Shown here: positions 10,649 through 20,898 of the stretch, piece by piece
Layout of the letters: every line of letters begins with the position of its first letter
Position numbering within the stretch: position 1 is the first letter of the stretch
Assembly (NCBI GenBank): GCA_031769625.1
Contig: JAUIMM010000646.1
Span: 930,501 to 994,500, forward strand
Direction of reading: 5' to 3'
Origin: Taudactylus pleione
Taxonomy: Eukaryota; Chordata; Amphibia; Anura; Myobatrachidae
Length of the DNA: 64,000 nucleotides
Notes under the pieces: model-generated
Database searches by the model: none
What the model was told of the DNA's origin: nothing
The model's input: the letters and a program-made list of their open reading frames with translations, nothing else
Translations under genes and position numbers: made by a program

Positions 10649-11052
10649 TAGGGCGATGTACACATTGGCTCTAAAATTGTGCATTTATCATCTATTTCTA
10701 AAGCGAGTCAAGCTCTTCATAAACTGCTGTGAAAAGAAACATTGCTATACAAAATGAGACCGGACATATTCCCATTTAGTACAAGATTTAAACACCATTC
10801 ATCTGCATGCTTCTTGTTCCACGCCAGTGTATAGGATGAGCTTTAACGTTGTCCCAAGTCACCTTACAGGGTGTGCATCATAAAGACAGGCGCTGCCAAA
10901 ATATGCATTTACACGAAGATTGCTGCATGTTTCATTGCACACTGATCAAACCACAGAGTGAACAGACTTCAGCGAAACGCGTGCACAAGCATAATGTAGT
11001 GTAAATGCAAATTTGACATGCAATAAACAGAACTGCAATGTGTGTACCTAGC
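10649..11052. mobile_element. Probable family B-like MITE
   Basis: The left edge GGGCGATGTACACATTG and right edge CAATGTGTGTACCTAGCG form an imperfect terminal inverted repeat about 400 bp apart. The interior is AT-rich, non-coding and carries an isolated GCGAAACGCGTGC palindrome. The assignment rests only on the ends. Confidence 0.45.
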
Positions 11053-11247
11053 GTAACGCAGAAATGTAGGAATACAGGGTAGCCACATTTTCTAATTATT
11101 TCATACACAATAACATGTTGAGGCTGTTGCTATATATGTAATGAGGAATACCGTGTCACTGGCTCCTTTTATCCCTTACATTTTTCCAAACGTTCCGTTA
11201 CTGGTACCCAGTATATATAAGAGATAAGACAAATTATAACCACTTAC

Positions 11248-11315
11248 TTCAGCTGCCCCTCAGCTGTATCCGGATTGTGTCTGTAGTGAAAATCTGTGTA
11301 TGGGGCTAAGATTTG
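11248..11315 (-). CDS. rictor: rictor coding exon (human ~252-274)
   Basis: A 68-nt exon encoding QILAPYTDFHYRHNPDTAEG then QL, against mammalian 'RILAPYTDFHYRHSPDTAEGQLK'. The acceptor is a T-rich tract ending CATTGTAG|CAAATC at 11316. The donor is CTGAA|GTAAGTGG at 11247. It ends two bases into a Lys codon finished by exon 6594-6661. Arg to Gln at the first codon is the only non-conservative difference I noticed. Confidence 0.96.
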
Positions 11316-11567
11316 CTACAATGAGAAAAAAAAAAAAGTTTATAATTAGATTGTGTTTAAAAGATATAAAAATGTATATTTTAATAATTGATGACAAAAA
11401 AAGTGTAAGATAATTACACAGGACAGCAGTAACACATAACCATTTCTGGTCACCAGATAAAAGAAATAAAAACTGGACCATTTCTATAACATAAAATCAG
11501 CAAAATGCCAGCAAATTGCACCGTTACAATAGTATACAAGGGTCACACAGGCAAAGGCGGCACCTAC

Positions 11568-11737
11568 CTCTAATTCAACGTCAGCGCGCACATACTGACG
11601 GGTCTTTGGATGATTGAGGAGGTGCAGGACTGTGGTGATGAGGGCTTCGTTTATTCGACTTAATTGGCAGTCGATCACGTTTTTTAAAATCGTACTGAGA
11701 CCACCTCGGAGTGCCACCACTTCTGGGTTCTGAAGTG
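11568..11737 (-). CDS. rictor: rictor coding exon (human ~195-251)
   Basis: This is the largest exon in the window, 170 nt. It encodes LQNPEVVALRGGLSTILK, NVIDCQLSRINEALITTVLH and LLNHPKTRQYVRADVELE, almost identical to mammalian RICTOR. The acceptor is TTACTTCAG|CACTT at 11738 and the donor is TTAGAG|GTAGGT at 11567. It forms part of the armadillo-like helical solenoid that packs in mTORC2. This was the exon that first identified the gene. The intron to the next exon is just 252 nt. Confidence 0.98.
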
Positions 11738-12361
11738 CTGAAGTAAAACAGAATGCAAACTAGCCATGAAAACAGCTCAAAGAGAACAACGGAACAAGTC
11801 GTTTTGATTATTCATTGACTGAACATCAAAAAAGACCAAGAAACTAATAATAAAAAAAAAGAGACTTATGCAAGTTAGCCATCAATTGAATCGCAACGCA
11901 ACATGGCCACAAGTTAAAACCGGTGTACTGACTATAGCCACATGTGGGGTGTAGGTACTCGTGTGATCTTGTTGTATGTCACATGTTTCATTTGTAGGGA
12001 AGCGATCGGAACAATTGCTACCCACTAAGAGCCCAGAGGAGGTGCAGTAGTTGGGGCATAGCGAAAGTTTATTGTGTTATCATGTGGGGGTAATCGGATG
12101 CAATGGAGGTGGACATCAGAACCGTTAATCCCTACAAATAAAACATGGCATTCAAAACACGCTAGAACATGCTTCTACTTTATTATATTAAAAAAAATTA
12201 AAAAACAAAACAAAAAGTAATCTAAGTAACAAAAAAATAATTGCCTACAAACATTTTATAGATGAATAATATTCAAGGTTTAGAACTTATAAATTTCTCT
12301 GGTGAACACGATGAAAGAGCCCAATGTGTATACAAGTCTATCTTTCATAGCTTCCGATACA
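11738..12361. other. intron, no recognised feature
   Basis: This is a short rictor intron (712 nt including the donor repeat at its right end). It holds A-rich patches near 12185 but no recognisable repeat or gene. Confidence 0.5.
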
Positions 12362-12449
12362 AAAATACTAACATAGTACAAAAAATACTAACCTAGTACA
12401 AAAATACTAACCTAGTACAAAAATACTAACCTAGTAAAAAAATACTAAC
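12362..12449 (-). repeat. Tandemly repeated 5' splice site (19-20 bp unit)
   Basis: On the minus strand the intron starts GTTAGTATTTTT and then repeats the unit ACTAG|GTTAGTATTTTTGT four times, plus one degenerate copy (ACTATGTTAGT). The tactaac cores begin at 12443, 12424, 12405, 12386 and 12366, giving spacings of 19-20 bp. The first copy is the real donor of the adjoining rictor exon. The next three intact copies reproduce the same TAG|GTTAGT context. Confidence 0.9.
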
Positions 12450-12576
12450 CTAGTTCACATATAACGGCAATGCAGGCCCGAACCATCCTGTCCCTCTCCT
12501 GCAGGCCGTCATTTCCAACTGCTATCAATGAATTGGCTATAGAGCTAGGGAATAAGGAAGCATTCACAGTAATCAT
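12450..12576 (-). CDS. rictor: rictor coding exon (human ~153-195)
   Basis: A 127-nt exon encoding MITVNASLFPSSIANSLIAV then GNDGLQERDRMVRACIAV and ICEL, matching mammalian 'MITVNASLFPSSVTNSLIAVGNDGLQERDRMVRACIAIICELA'. The acceptor is TTTTTCAG|ATGATT at 12577. The donor GAACTAG|GTTAGT at 12449 is the first of a tandem series. It starts in phase 0 and ends one base into the Ala codon finished by exon 11568-11737. Confidence 0.97.
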
Positions 12577-13026
12577 CTGAAAAACAACAAGCAGGAGGTT
12601 ATGTAACCACAGTTCTCACGCACCCCAGGTATACAGAGCTGCTTCTGCCACTCCAGATTAGCGGTCAGTGTTTTGCTGTGTAACTTTTTCATCCCTCTTA
12701 GTAACTTCAAAAATCTCTTTATAGCTTGTGATTGTTTACGGCATCAAATGTTTGCCAAACACGGATAAGTTTATCTTTACCCCAAGTACACTACCCTATA
12801 CAATTTATAAATGTATCCCAACTAAGCTTTAATGTGTGTAAAAAGAATACCAAGCACCCTCATAACTGTTAAAGTAATACCCCCATGTCATGTATTTATG
12901 TTTTATGCTTTAATAGCACACTTATTGTTATTGCAACGGTCATTTTTGGTTCCACTTAACAGGATGAAGGATCGCTGGAACCCGTCTGAAATGTCCCAGC
13001 AGATACTGCCTTTCAGCCAGAAAATG
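12577..13026. other. intron, no recognised feature
   Basis: This is AT-rich intron upstream of the exon acceptor. No repeat or coding block was recognised. Confidence 0.5.
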
Positions 13027-13359
13027 AGGGGGAATTTAATTAGCTGCGGTAATTTACCGCGGGCTAATTGATCCCCACGGGGCTATTCAATTAGCCCCGC
13101 AGGCTGCATTTAACACGTATTTATTCTTTGGGTCTAGTTATCCCCAATAACTAGCGTGTTAACGGGTGCCGCAACCCTGATAACACATAGATCCGTGAGT
13201 TTATCACGTATTCTGTGGGTTAACGCGGTAATGTAACTGGCATTATAAAGGGACTTGGGTGAAAAAGGGTCAGGAAATGAATAGCCCCAGGCGTAAAAGC
13301 CAGAGGCTACCACCCTTTTTCAGTTCCGTTAAATTAACGGGGCTACTTAAATTCGGCCT
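13027..13359. mobile_element. Family G-like MITE
   Basis: The left end AGGGGGAATTTAATTAGC and right end GGCTACTTAAATTCGGCC are imperfect inverted repeats. The interior contains GGGGCTATTCAATTAGCCCC and repeated 'ttaacgcg' words. It resembles the AATTCAATT family but with TTAATTAGC ends. It is non-coding. Confidence 0.55.
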
Positions 13360-14035
13360 TTTGTCCATAATTTAAGGGGCCAAATATAATTTCTTGATTA
13401 TTGCAAAAGGCTACTACAGATTTTACATGGCATTACTACAGTAACTCTGTTAGATTGTAACTAAACAATTCAGTATAATCTAATGTCATCTACATAATGC
13501 TTCCATGTCAGAGTAACCTACATGGTGATAATTGGTGGTATAGGTGACTAATTAGCTCCCAAAAAAGGGGGAGCTTGTGCCTTCAAATTTCCATGAAAAA
13601 CCCACAACAGACCAGTGAACCACTGAGATACTTGGGCACTCTCCCACCAGAATAGGTAGGTGAAGAACTGTAGTCTGAAGACTGTGCTCTGGACCGAGCT
13701 TAGTGTGGATCATGCAACAGGTAACGCAAAAAGCTAGTCTACAGCCACTCTATTTGGATAATCAGAGTTAAAAAGTGCTGTCTTCCATACAGTGTGAAAG
13801 AGCAGCACTGGTCATCCCCTATGCAGTCTAGACTAACAAAACACTTCAAGACTACAGTCACATAGCATTGTCCTCATGCAAGGTAGAACCCAGGAGTGAT
13901 GGATATCCAAGCTGCTTTGACAGGCTGAAGGCAATCCAAAGGCTGAAGCACTGGAATAAGGGCTGTAACAGGCTCAGCAATCTATATTGTCGCACACAGC
14001 TGCAGTTATAATAGCACCGTACAACTGGACACCAT
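13360..14035. other. intron, no recognised feature
   Basis: No gene, tandem array or recognisable element was seen in this stretch. Confidence 0.45.
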
Positions 14036-14565
14036 GGGCCAAATGTAATCGGGTGAGAGTTTAGAAAATGTTTGAGTTAAGCAGTAAAACTCTCACACTA
14101 ATACATTGATCGAGTTTGAGTTGTAGTTTCAAAACAGGAAAAACCTGGATGAGAGTTTAAATCTTGAGAGTTCTTTGGGGGCGATTCAATTCAACGCGAT
14201 TGAATAGCACCGGTAGCAAGCTCCCGGAGCTATTCAATTCAGTGCGCTGTGTGGTCCGAGAATGCCGGTTATCGCGCCTTAACAAGTGCCGGGTGCGCGC
14301 CCAGCACTTTGGACGGATTTCTCCTCGCATCCCCAGTGGGGTGCGAGAAGAAATCCTTAGCGCGCCCAAACAGTGCGGTGAATTGACTAGCTGCGGGAGC
14401 TCCCTCCTGCGGCAATTCAACATCGCGTTGAATTGAATTCCCCCCATTGAGTCTGAGAAACATGCAAGCCTGCCTGTTCTGTGACTTTATCACATTGGCT
14501 GAGCCTACAAATGTGACAGTTTTCTCTCAGAATTTCTAATCTCTCACCCTATTACATTTGGCTCC
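14036..14565. mobile_element. Outer MITE (GGGCCAAATGTAAT ends), interrupted
   Basis: The left end GGGCCAAATGTAATCGGGTG and the reverse complement of the right end (GAGCCAAATGTAATAGGGTG) form an inverted repeat more than 20 bp long. The interior carries matching 'gagagtttagaaa / tttctaatctctc' arms. The element is split by a family G MITE at 14177-14445, so it is the older insertion. This outer family has no other copy in the window. Confidence 0.7.
14177..14445. mobile_element. Family G MITE nested in the outer MITE
   Basis: This 269-bp palindromic element starts GGGGGCGATTCAATTCAACG and ends CGTTGAATTGAATTCCCCC. Internal motifs GAGCTATTCAATTCA and GCGCTGT, and the 'gaatgccggtt' block, recur in copies at 26325 and 38210. 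Both strands are open for about 90 codons, a consequence of GC-rich palindromy rather than coding. Confidence 0.8.
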
Positions 14566-15821
14566 ATGTGTAAGACCAGACTGATTTGGGGGCAACGGTC
14601 ATCTTTGAAAAATTCCAACAGGGCATTTTACTGACCACGATATGGAACACACATTCTGAAAGCATAACTTCTACCTCTGTAGAGAGTCAATATGCCACAA
14701 ATTAACCATACCAGACCGAGACACCGAAGTGACCAAGCTGGGAAAACTGGTCAGGCTGCAGTGGCTGCAGAGTGAATTCAAACTCCTCACCTCCCCATAG
14801 GTAACCAAAGGTCCACATGACACATGGCTAGGGGCAAGGACAGGGCTGCGGGACTCCCATGTTAAAGCAGTTTTATAAAAGGGATAATGGTCACTACCTG
14901 TCCACACTACAGGCTGCCACTCTTAGTATAAAGTTAATATTAATTAGGCTTGTAACAACTTTAGGACACTAAAAAATATCTAAAAGAGTATTATCTGTAT
15001 TTCTAGCACTTTGCCTCCTAGGTTTAAACATATCCCACCCCCTGTGTCCCCCCTGCTGCCAACGGTGGAATATTTGGGAAATATGAGTATTTGGGAGTTT
15101 GGAGATGGAAATCTTGTTTTCACTATTACAAGTGAAATGTACATTCTCTTTATATAAAATGACAGAATCACAGACACTTTTTTTTTTGACTGCTTTAGAA
15201 AAGAGAGAGACAACACAGGAATTGAGTTCTAGGACTATTAAGCTGGCACGTCTGTTCATGCCACCCCAATAATTTGTTGATCTATTCTATTGGATGGAGA
15301 GCAGAGGTGAAGTGAGGACACGCGGAGGAACTGAGAGTGACAGGGTTACACGCTGAGTGTTTATATAGTCAACAGATGACTGTAGATGTGCAACCAAAGC
15401 AAGTTCTGTACTGGTGCAGGCGTATGAAGGCAATGCATGCTTGTGGCGTTCCAGATATGCTGCCCTGATGACAAACCCCAACCAAACTTCCCAAAGCATC
15501 CGCATTAATTTAGTAGTAGTTATTCATTTATAATGTCGACAAATAAAACATGTTTACACAGCCATGTCAACACCTAATTATAAGCCTAAACACCAACTCT
15601 AAATTTTCTATTGTCAACATTCTGACTGTGTCTACATTTAATTTGTCGACATTTTAACCATGTAAACTTTATGACATTCCACAATATTGGCAGTTTGACT
15701 GACAACACTAATTGTTAACAACCTGACTACATCCCAGTGTGGTAGACTTGGATGGAGTTATCCTTTAATCCGTAGTGGAAGGGAGATTTATAATACACCA
15801 AAATCACAACCTATAATAATC
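14566..15821. other. intron; weak TGTCGACA-type repeat
   Basis: Positions about 15535-15670 carry repeated 'tgtcgac', 'tgtcaac' and 'gacatt' words, similar to 59300-59365, and may be a decayed MITE. No coding feature was recognised in the remainder. Confidence 0.4.
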
Positions 15822-16111
15822 ATCGAGAGAGAGGGGGGGGGGGATAGAGAGAGAGCGTGAGAGAGAGGGAGGGCGATAGAGAGGGTAGAGAGAGCGAGAG
15901 AGAGGGGAGGGAGAGAGAGGGGAGGGAGAGAGAGGGGAGGGAGAGAGAGGGGAGGGAGAGAGAGGGGAGGGAGAGAGAGGGGAGGGAGGGAGAGGGAGAG
16001 GGGGAGGGAGGGAGGGAGAGGGGGAGGGGGATAGAGGGAGGGGGATAGAGAGGGTAGAGAGAGAGGAGGAGGGGAGGGGGGGAGGAGGGGAGGGGGGGAG
16101 GGAGAGGGAAC
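15822..16111 (+). repeat. Polypurine tract / GGGAGAGAGA minisatellite
   Basis: About 290 bp of almost uninterrupted purines occur on the plus strand, with a 16-bp core unit GAGAGAGAGGGGAGGG repeated near 15890-15990 and looser GGGAGGGA runs after it. In rictor sense (minus) it is a pyrimidine tract starting about 26 nt past an exon donor. Mirror-symmetric purine blocks of this kind can form triplex (H-DNA) structures. Confidence 0.93.
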
Positions 16112-16137
16112 GAGTTGTTAGATTTTGACTACTGCAC

Positions 16138-16201
16138 CTTTCTGACTAGTCGAAGCGCTTGCGTCCTCTCTACTTCATTACTTTGCTGAATATCTATGCA
16201 C
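16138..16201 (-). CDS. rictor: rictor coding exon (human ~131-152)
   Basis: A 64-nt exon encoding CIDIQQSNEVERTQALRLVR then K, identical to my recollection of mammalian RICTOR over this stretch. The acceptor is TTTCCAG|GTGCAT at 16202 and the donor is AGAAAG|GTGCAG at 16137. It completes an Arg codon from the upstream exon and ends in phase 0. The donor is followed closely by the polypyrimidine (minus-strand) tract. Confidence 0.97.
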
Positions 16202-16326
16202 CTGGAAACAAACAGAATAGGAGGATGAAATAAAAATAACTGATATTATACAGATATGCAAAAATACATTTAACAAACGTGAACTTTCTGCCAGACAGAC
16301 CATGAACTTTGCACTACATACAGAAT

Positions 16327-16539
16327 GGGTATGAACATCCCGACGCCGGCAGCCCGAAGGGAGAAGATCCCGACAGGGCAGGTAAGTACCCCCCCCCCAC
16401 GGCTAACGTTAATGGTGCCCCAGGCTTACCTAGTTCGGGCTGGCGTCCTTCGGCACTGGGATTAAGATAGGAGTCGACGCCTATCTTGAGTCCCTTGTAG
16501 GTATTCGGATGTTGGTATTGATATTAACGACTACATCCC
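16327..16539. mobile_element. Family A MITE, copy 3 (short)
   Basis: A 213-bp copy with left end GGGTATGAACATCCCGACGC and right end CGACTACATCCC. The core is reduced to a short C-run plus 'cacggctaacgtt'. Flanking octamers (tacagaat and cttcagat) agree only partly, so the target duplication is decayed or misjudged. It keeps the sub-terminal GTCGACGCCTATCTTGAGTC block seen in the other copies. Confidence 0.6.
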
Positions 16540-16966
16540 CTTCAGATCTATTTAGAAATTTGTAAAGTGAACTCATTTTGAGGATGCTCATCCTTAGGGC
16601 CCGATTCTGATATGTAAGTAAACCCAATTGTTTGGAGGTCTGCACGTGCACAGCACCTGTTCTGCTCATGTGGCGAACGGGTCCCCCCTTAGCCGAGGCG
16701 TTTGGGGGATGACTACCAGGACCGTTGTACAAAATGTGTGCGTTTCACCCCCTGTTTTGTAGGCATGCCAAGCCCAGGGACTACGTCGGCAGATGAAGAC
16801 TTCCTGGACCGGTCACAAGGTAAGCTTCGACTTACACAGCCTGGCGAAGGGCAGCGAGCATGGTGGCGATGGTGATTTGATTCTACGGACGCTGCGGTCT
16901 GATCGCAGATGCATGCAGGAGGGGTCTATTCCCAACAGTAACCTCCTTCTGCATTTGCGTTTAGTT
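16540..16966. other. intron, no recognised feature
   Basis: This is mixed-composition intron. Overlapping frames on both strands near 16793-17119 have no recognisable product. Confidence 0.4.
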
Positions 16967-17012
16967 GGACAGTATTGCACAGCAGTTTCCTTGCGGCTGT
17001 GCAATACTGTCC
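16967..17012. repeat. Perfect 17-bp hairpin
   Basis: Bases 16967-16983 (GGACAGTATTGCACAGC) are perfectly complementary to 16996-17012, with a 12-nt loop. It abuts a palindromic MITE at 17018 and may be the remnant of another fold-back element. Confidence 0.85.
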
Positions 17013-17017
17013 ACATA

Positions 17018-17192
17018 GGGGTATATTTACTAAAGTGCGGGTGTTTAGAAGTGGAGATGTTGCCCATAGCAACCAATCAGATTCTATTTTTCATGTATCT
17101 AGCACCTTCTAGAAGATAATAGCTAGAATCTGATTGGTTGCTATTGGCAACATCTCCACTTCTAACAACCAGCACTTTAGTAAGTATACCCC
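17018..17192. mobile_element. Palindromic MITE (GGGGTATATTTACTAAAG ends)
   Basis: This 175-bp fold-back element has ends GGGGTATATTTACTAAAGTG and CACTTTAGTAAGTATACCCC. Its arms carry the 'gcaaccaatcagattcta' motif once in each orientation. This is a type I recognise from frog genomes. Nearly the whole length can form one hairpin. No confident target duplication was found. Confidence 0.88.
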
Positions 17193-17258
17193 TTAAGTTC
17201 CTAGACTTGCACCAATGTTTCACATACACATGTAGATCAGGTTGCTGGAGACACTTAC

Positions 17259-17390
17259 CTGGCTATCAAGTAATCTACTTTTAACATTAGCACCTTCTGT
17301 AAAATACTGGAATCTCTGATAAGATAACGAAGAGCTCGGAGGCCGGCTGCTCGCACTTCTTTTGCTTCATTTAACAAAGCTAATCGCAAG
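17259..17390 (-). CDS. rictor: rictor coding exon (human ~87-131)
   Basis: A 132-nt exon encoding LRLALLNEAKEVRAAGLRAL, RYLIRDSSILQKVLMLKV and DYLIA, matching mammalian 'LRLALLNEAKEVRAAGLRALRYLIQDSSILQKVLKLKVDYLIAR'. The acceptor is CCCCCCAG|CTTGCG at 17391 and the donor is GATAGCCAG|GTAAGT at 17258. The first base completes a Cys codon and the last two open an Arg codon. It is part of the N-terminal helical repeats of the mTORC2 scaffold. Confidence 0.97.
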
Positions 17391-17985
17391 CTGGGGGGAA
17401 AAAACAGAGAAAAGAAAAATAATTTAAGGCCACAAACAGACTTCAGTCATTGGATTGATGCCTTTTCCAATGGGGATGACGACTATAATAAACAATAGTA
17501 TAGTAAACACTGGAGTACAGGAATATAATATGCCGTAACACTATAATATAGCAAACTCCCCATAAAGTCGTAGTCCCTTTGTTCCTGACCTCAGCGAGAG
17601 GCTTACACTTCTGCGTTACCTTACACCCTCCCTATAGAGGCACCGGCTGCATGTTGCGCTCAGCTTTATGACCTTATGTACAAAAATAAAGAAAATGGGA
17701 TTTTGGTACCTACCGGTACATCCTTTTCTCTGATTCCACAGGGGACACTGGAGATGTTTACGCTGGGGTATAGAGGCGTGGATAGCTGGAGCCGGCACTT
17801 TAAATAATTTAGAAGTGTGAAGCTCCTCCCCCTCTATGCACCACCAGCCCTCAGTTTAGAAAATGAAGACCGAGAGGAGATGGAGAACAAGCGGAGTAAA
17901 AAAGGGAGAGAAGAACATACAATAACTGAATCATACAACATACGGAACAAGCCGAACAGGCAGACTAAGAGCGCAGAGGTGGGCG

Positions 17986-18089
17986 TCCAGTGTCCCCTGT
18001 GGAATCAGAGAAAAGGATTTACCGGTAGGTACCAAAATCCCATTTTCTCTTTCATCCACTAGGGGACACTGGAGGTGCTTACGCTGGGG
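17986..18089. repeat. DIRS-1 internal complementary region
   Basis: Bases up to about 18046 are the reverse complement of the left terminus (17692-17752: ACCGGTAGGTACCAAAATCC). The following bases are the reverse complement of the right terminus (GGATGAAAGAG at 23291-23301). In the middle the two ends overlap by a few A/G bases, which defines the element limits used here. Confidence 0.9.
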
Positions 18090-19205
18090 ACGTCCCAAAG
18101 TTTTCCTCACAGGCGGGAGCGCTCTGCGGCGCCTGCAGGCGGCCAAACGGGATGCCGACATAGCAAACGTATCAAATTTGTAAAATCTGACAAACGTGTG
18201 AACTGAAGACCAAGTGGCCGCACGGCACAACTGTGACATGGAGGCTCCTCTACCGGCCGCCCATGACGCACCCACAGAACGTGTGGGATGAGCTGAAATA
18301 GATGAAGGAGGCCAACGGTCGGCACTAACATAAGCCTGATGAATAGTCTGCCGGATCCAACGTGCTTGGATGCTGGCCAACCCATGCGAACAGCATCATA
18401 GAGGAGAAAAAGTGACTCGGACTACGGAGGGACGCTGTCCTGGTAACATAGATCCGGAGAGCCCTAACCACATCCAAGGTAGAAGGACCACCAGAGTCCT
18501 CCACCAACGACGGTACCACAATAGGCTGATTAATATGAAAAGCCGACACTAACGTGGGAAGGAAGGCGGCTACCGTCCAGAGTTCTGCTTTATCGGCATG
18601 AAACACAAGGTAAGGTGGCTTTATAGGACAGAGCACCCAATTCCGAAACCCTACGAGCCGAAGCGAGAGCCAAGCGGAGGACTGTCTTCCAAGACAGGTA
18701 CTTAAGATCAACCTTCTCCAAAGGTTCAAACATGGGCGACTGAAGAAACAGAAGCACCAAGTTAAGGTCTCAGGGAGCTATTGGAGGTACAAAAGGAGGC
18801 TGCACGCGCAAGACCCCTTGAAGAAACGTCTGCACCTCAGGAATGAGGGCCAATTTCCTTTGACAGAAAATGGAGAGGGCAGAAACCTGCACCTTTAAGG
18901 TTCCCAGACGAAGGCCAGAATCCAGACCGGTCTGATGGAAAAGCAAAAAACCGGGACAAACTAAAAGTCCTAGATGGAAGAGCCTGACTGGAACACCGTG
19001 AGATATAAGCACGCCAGATGCGATGATAATGCGCAGCTGAAACTGGCTTCCTGGCGCGTAGCATGGTGGGAATAACCGTGTCTGGGATGCCTTTGCGTCT
19101 TAGGATATCGGTTTCAAGAGCCACCCCGTTAAACGCAGCTGCGCTAAGTTGTGGTGTATGAAAAGGCCCTGCTGTAGAAGATCCGGGCATAGAGGAAGGG
19201 GCCAC
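18090..19205 (-). pseudogene. DIRS-1 tyrosine recombinase (frameshifted)
   Basis: Coding remnants lie in at least three frames: 18837-19205, 18325-18729 and 18107-18385. They include an N-terminal part (LPSRTFSLSRFFAFPSDRS), a central part (STLDVVRALRIYV) and a C-terminal block. The last holds HPTRSVGASWAAGRG and CRAATWSSVHTFVRFYKFD, which resembles the H-x-x-R and terminal Tyr region of DIRS recombinases. In a working element this enzyme would integrate the circular DNA. Frame changes rule out a functional product. Confidence 0.85.
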
Positions 19206-20663
19206 TGATCGTCCAACAACTTCTCCGAGGCCAGTTTGGAGCCACGAGAATTACAGAGGCTGTCTCTTGTTTTATCCTTTCTAAAAGACGAGGAAGAAGC
19301 GGAATCCGAAGGAAAAATGTAAACGAAGTCGTAGATCCACGGACTTGTCAGAGCATCTACTGCTTCCGCCTGCGGATCTCGACTTGACATGTATAATGAG
19401 AGCTGATGATTCAATCGTGACACCATGAGGTCCACCTGAGGACATCCCCATTGACGTATCAGCGCGTTGAACACGTCTGGATGAAGCTGCCATTCTGACT
19501 GGTTCTCGGCCCACCGGAGGATCTGAGTTACTTCTCGCATATCCATGCGACTCCGAGTCCCTCCTTGGCGGTTGATGTAAGTGACGGCCGTTGCGTTGTC
19601 GGACTGAACTCTTACTGGACGAGTCTTTAAAAACTCTGTTGCCTCTATCAGAGCATTGTAAATCGCTCTGAGTTCCAATACATTTATGGGCCACTTCTGT
19701 TCTAGAGGGGACCATCGACCCTGAAAGTAATAATCGAGGACTACTGCTCCCCATCCTCGAAGGCTGGCATCCGTTGTTACGATGATCCAGTCCCACACTC
19801 CAAATCTTCTGCCTGCTAACAGATTGTTGGATTGTGTCCACCAAAGAAGGGCTACTCTGGTAACCGGGCTCAGACGGATCTGTCGATGTAGAAGCAGATG
19901 AGACCCTGACTCCTGTGTTAGCAGGTCCAGCTGAAATACCCTGGAGTGGAACCGGCCAATCAGTAGTGCTTCGAAAGCAGCTACCATCTTCCCCAAGAGA
20001 TGCAGACCAAGAAGCATTGACACCTTCTTTGGTCTGAGGACCAGTTGCACCAATAACCGGATATCCCTGGCCTTGTCTGTTGGAAGAAAAATCCTCCGTG
20101 ATTTCGTATCCAATATCATGCCCAGAAACAAAAGTTTCTGGGACAGACTGAGATTCGACTTCTTGAAGTTGATTATCCAACAGTGTTGGATTAGAGTGTA
20201 ATATGTCAGTAAGGCATGATCTGATAAAAGAGACACCGATGGAGCCTTGAGTAACAGGTCGTCCAAATAAGGGATTATGTTTACTCCCGATGACCGAAGG
20301 AGAGCGATCATGACTGACATGAGTTTGGTGAATATGCGGGGAGCCGAGGATAACCCGAACAGCAATGCCCGAAACTGATAATGATCTTTCAATATGGCAA
20401 AACGCAGAAAGGTCTGGTGTGGTTCCCAGATGGGAACATGGAGATAGGCATCCTTGAAATCCAGGGATAATAGGAACTCCCCTGGTTCCAAGCTCGTTAT
20501 GACTGACTGCAGAGACTCCATTTTGAAATGATACATCTTCAGATAGAGGTTCCAGGACTTGAGGTTTAAGATGGGCCCTGACCGAGCCATCCGTCTTGGG
20601 TACTACAAACAGGCTTGAGTAAATACCCATACCTCTTTGATGTTCCGGAACCGGAACTAGCAC
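19100..20663 (-). pseudogene. DIRS-1 reverse transcriptase / RNase H
   Basis: The main frame (496 codons from 20590) holds the RT palm: LDFKDAYLHV at residues 43-52 and the catalytic YLDD at 108-111. It then holds RNase H motifs TTDAS at 272-276, NVLELRAI at 303-310 and SDNATAV at 330-336. The RT N-terminus (GMGIYSSLFVVPKTDGS) is in another frame near 20640, so a frameshift lies around 20570-20600. Compared with DIRS-2, about 27 residues are missing after 'RWAENQ', including the 'PG-LN-EADFLSRQ' stretch that closes RNase H. The overlapping 460-codon frame is mostly a shadow. Confidence 0.9.
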
Positions 20664-20898
20664 AGACTATACCACTAGAGACTGGACAGCCTCCTGTAGA
20701 ACCCAGGCCTTGTCTACAGGTGTTGGTAGACTTGTAGTGAAGAACCGAGGTGGAGGGGGAGCTTCGAAGTCTATTCGGATCCCCAGGGAAATTAGTCTGC
20801 GGATCCACAGGTCTGTAGAGATCTGGTGGTTCCAAACTTGTTGAAAGTTCTGCAGACGGGCTCCCACTGCAGAAGGTACCAGGTGGGACGGAAGACCG

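Noticed and set aside
19281..20663. 460-codon minus-strand frame as a separate protein
   Set aside because: Only its first ~30 codons look like reverse transcriptase; the rest is the out-of-frame shadow of the RT-RNase H frame.
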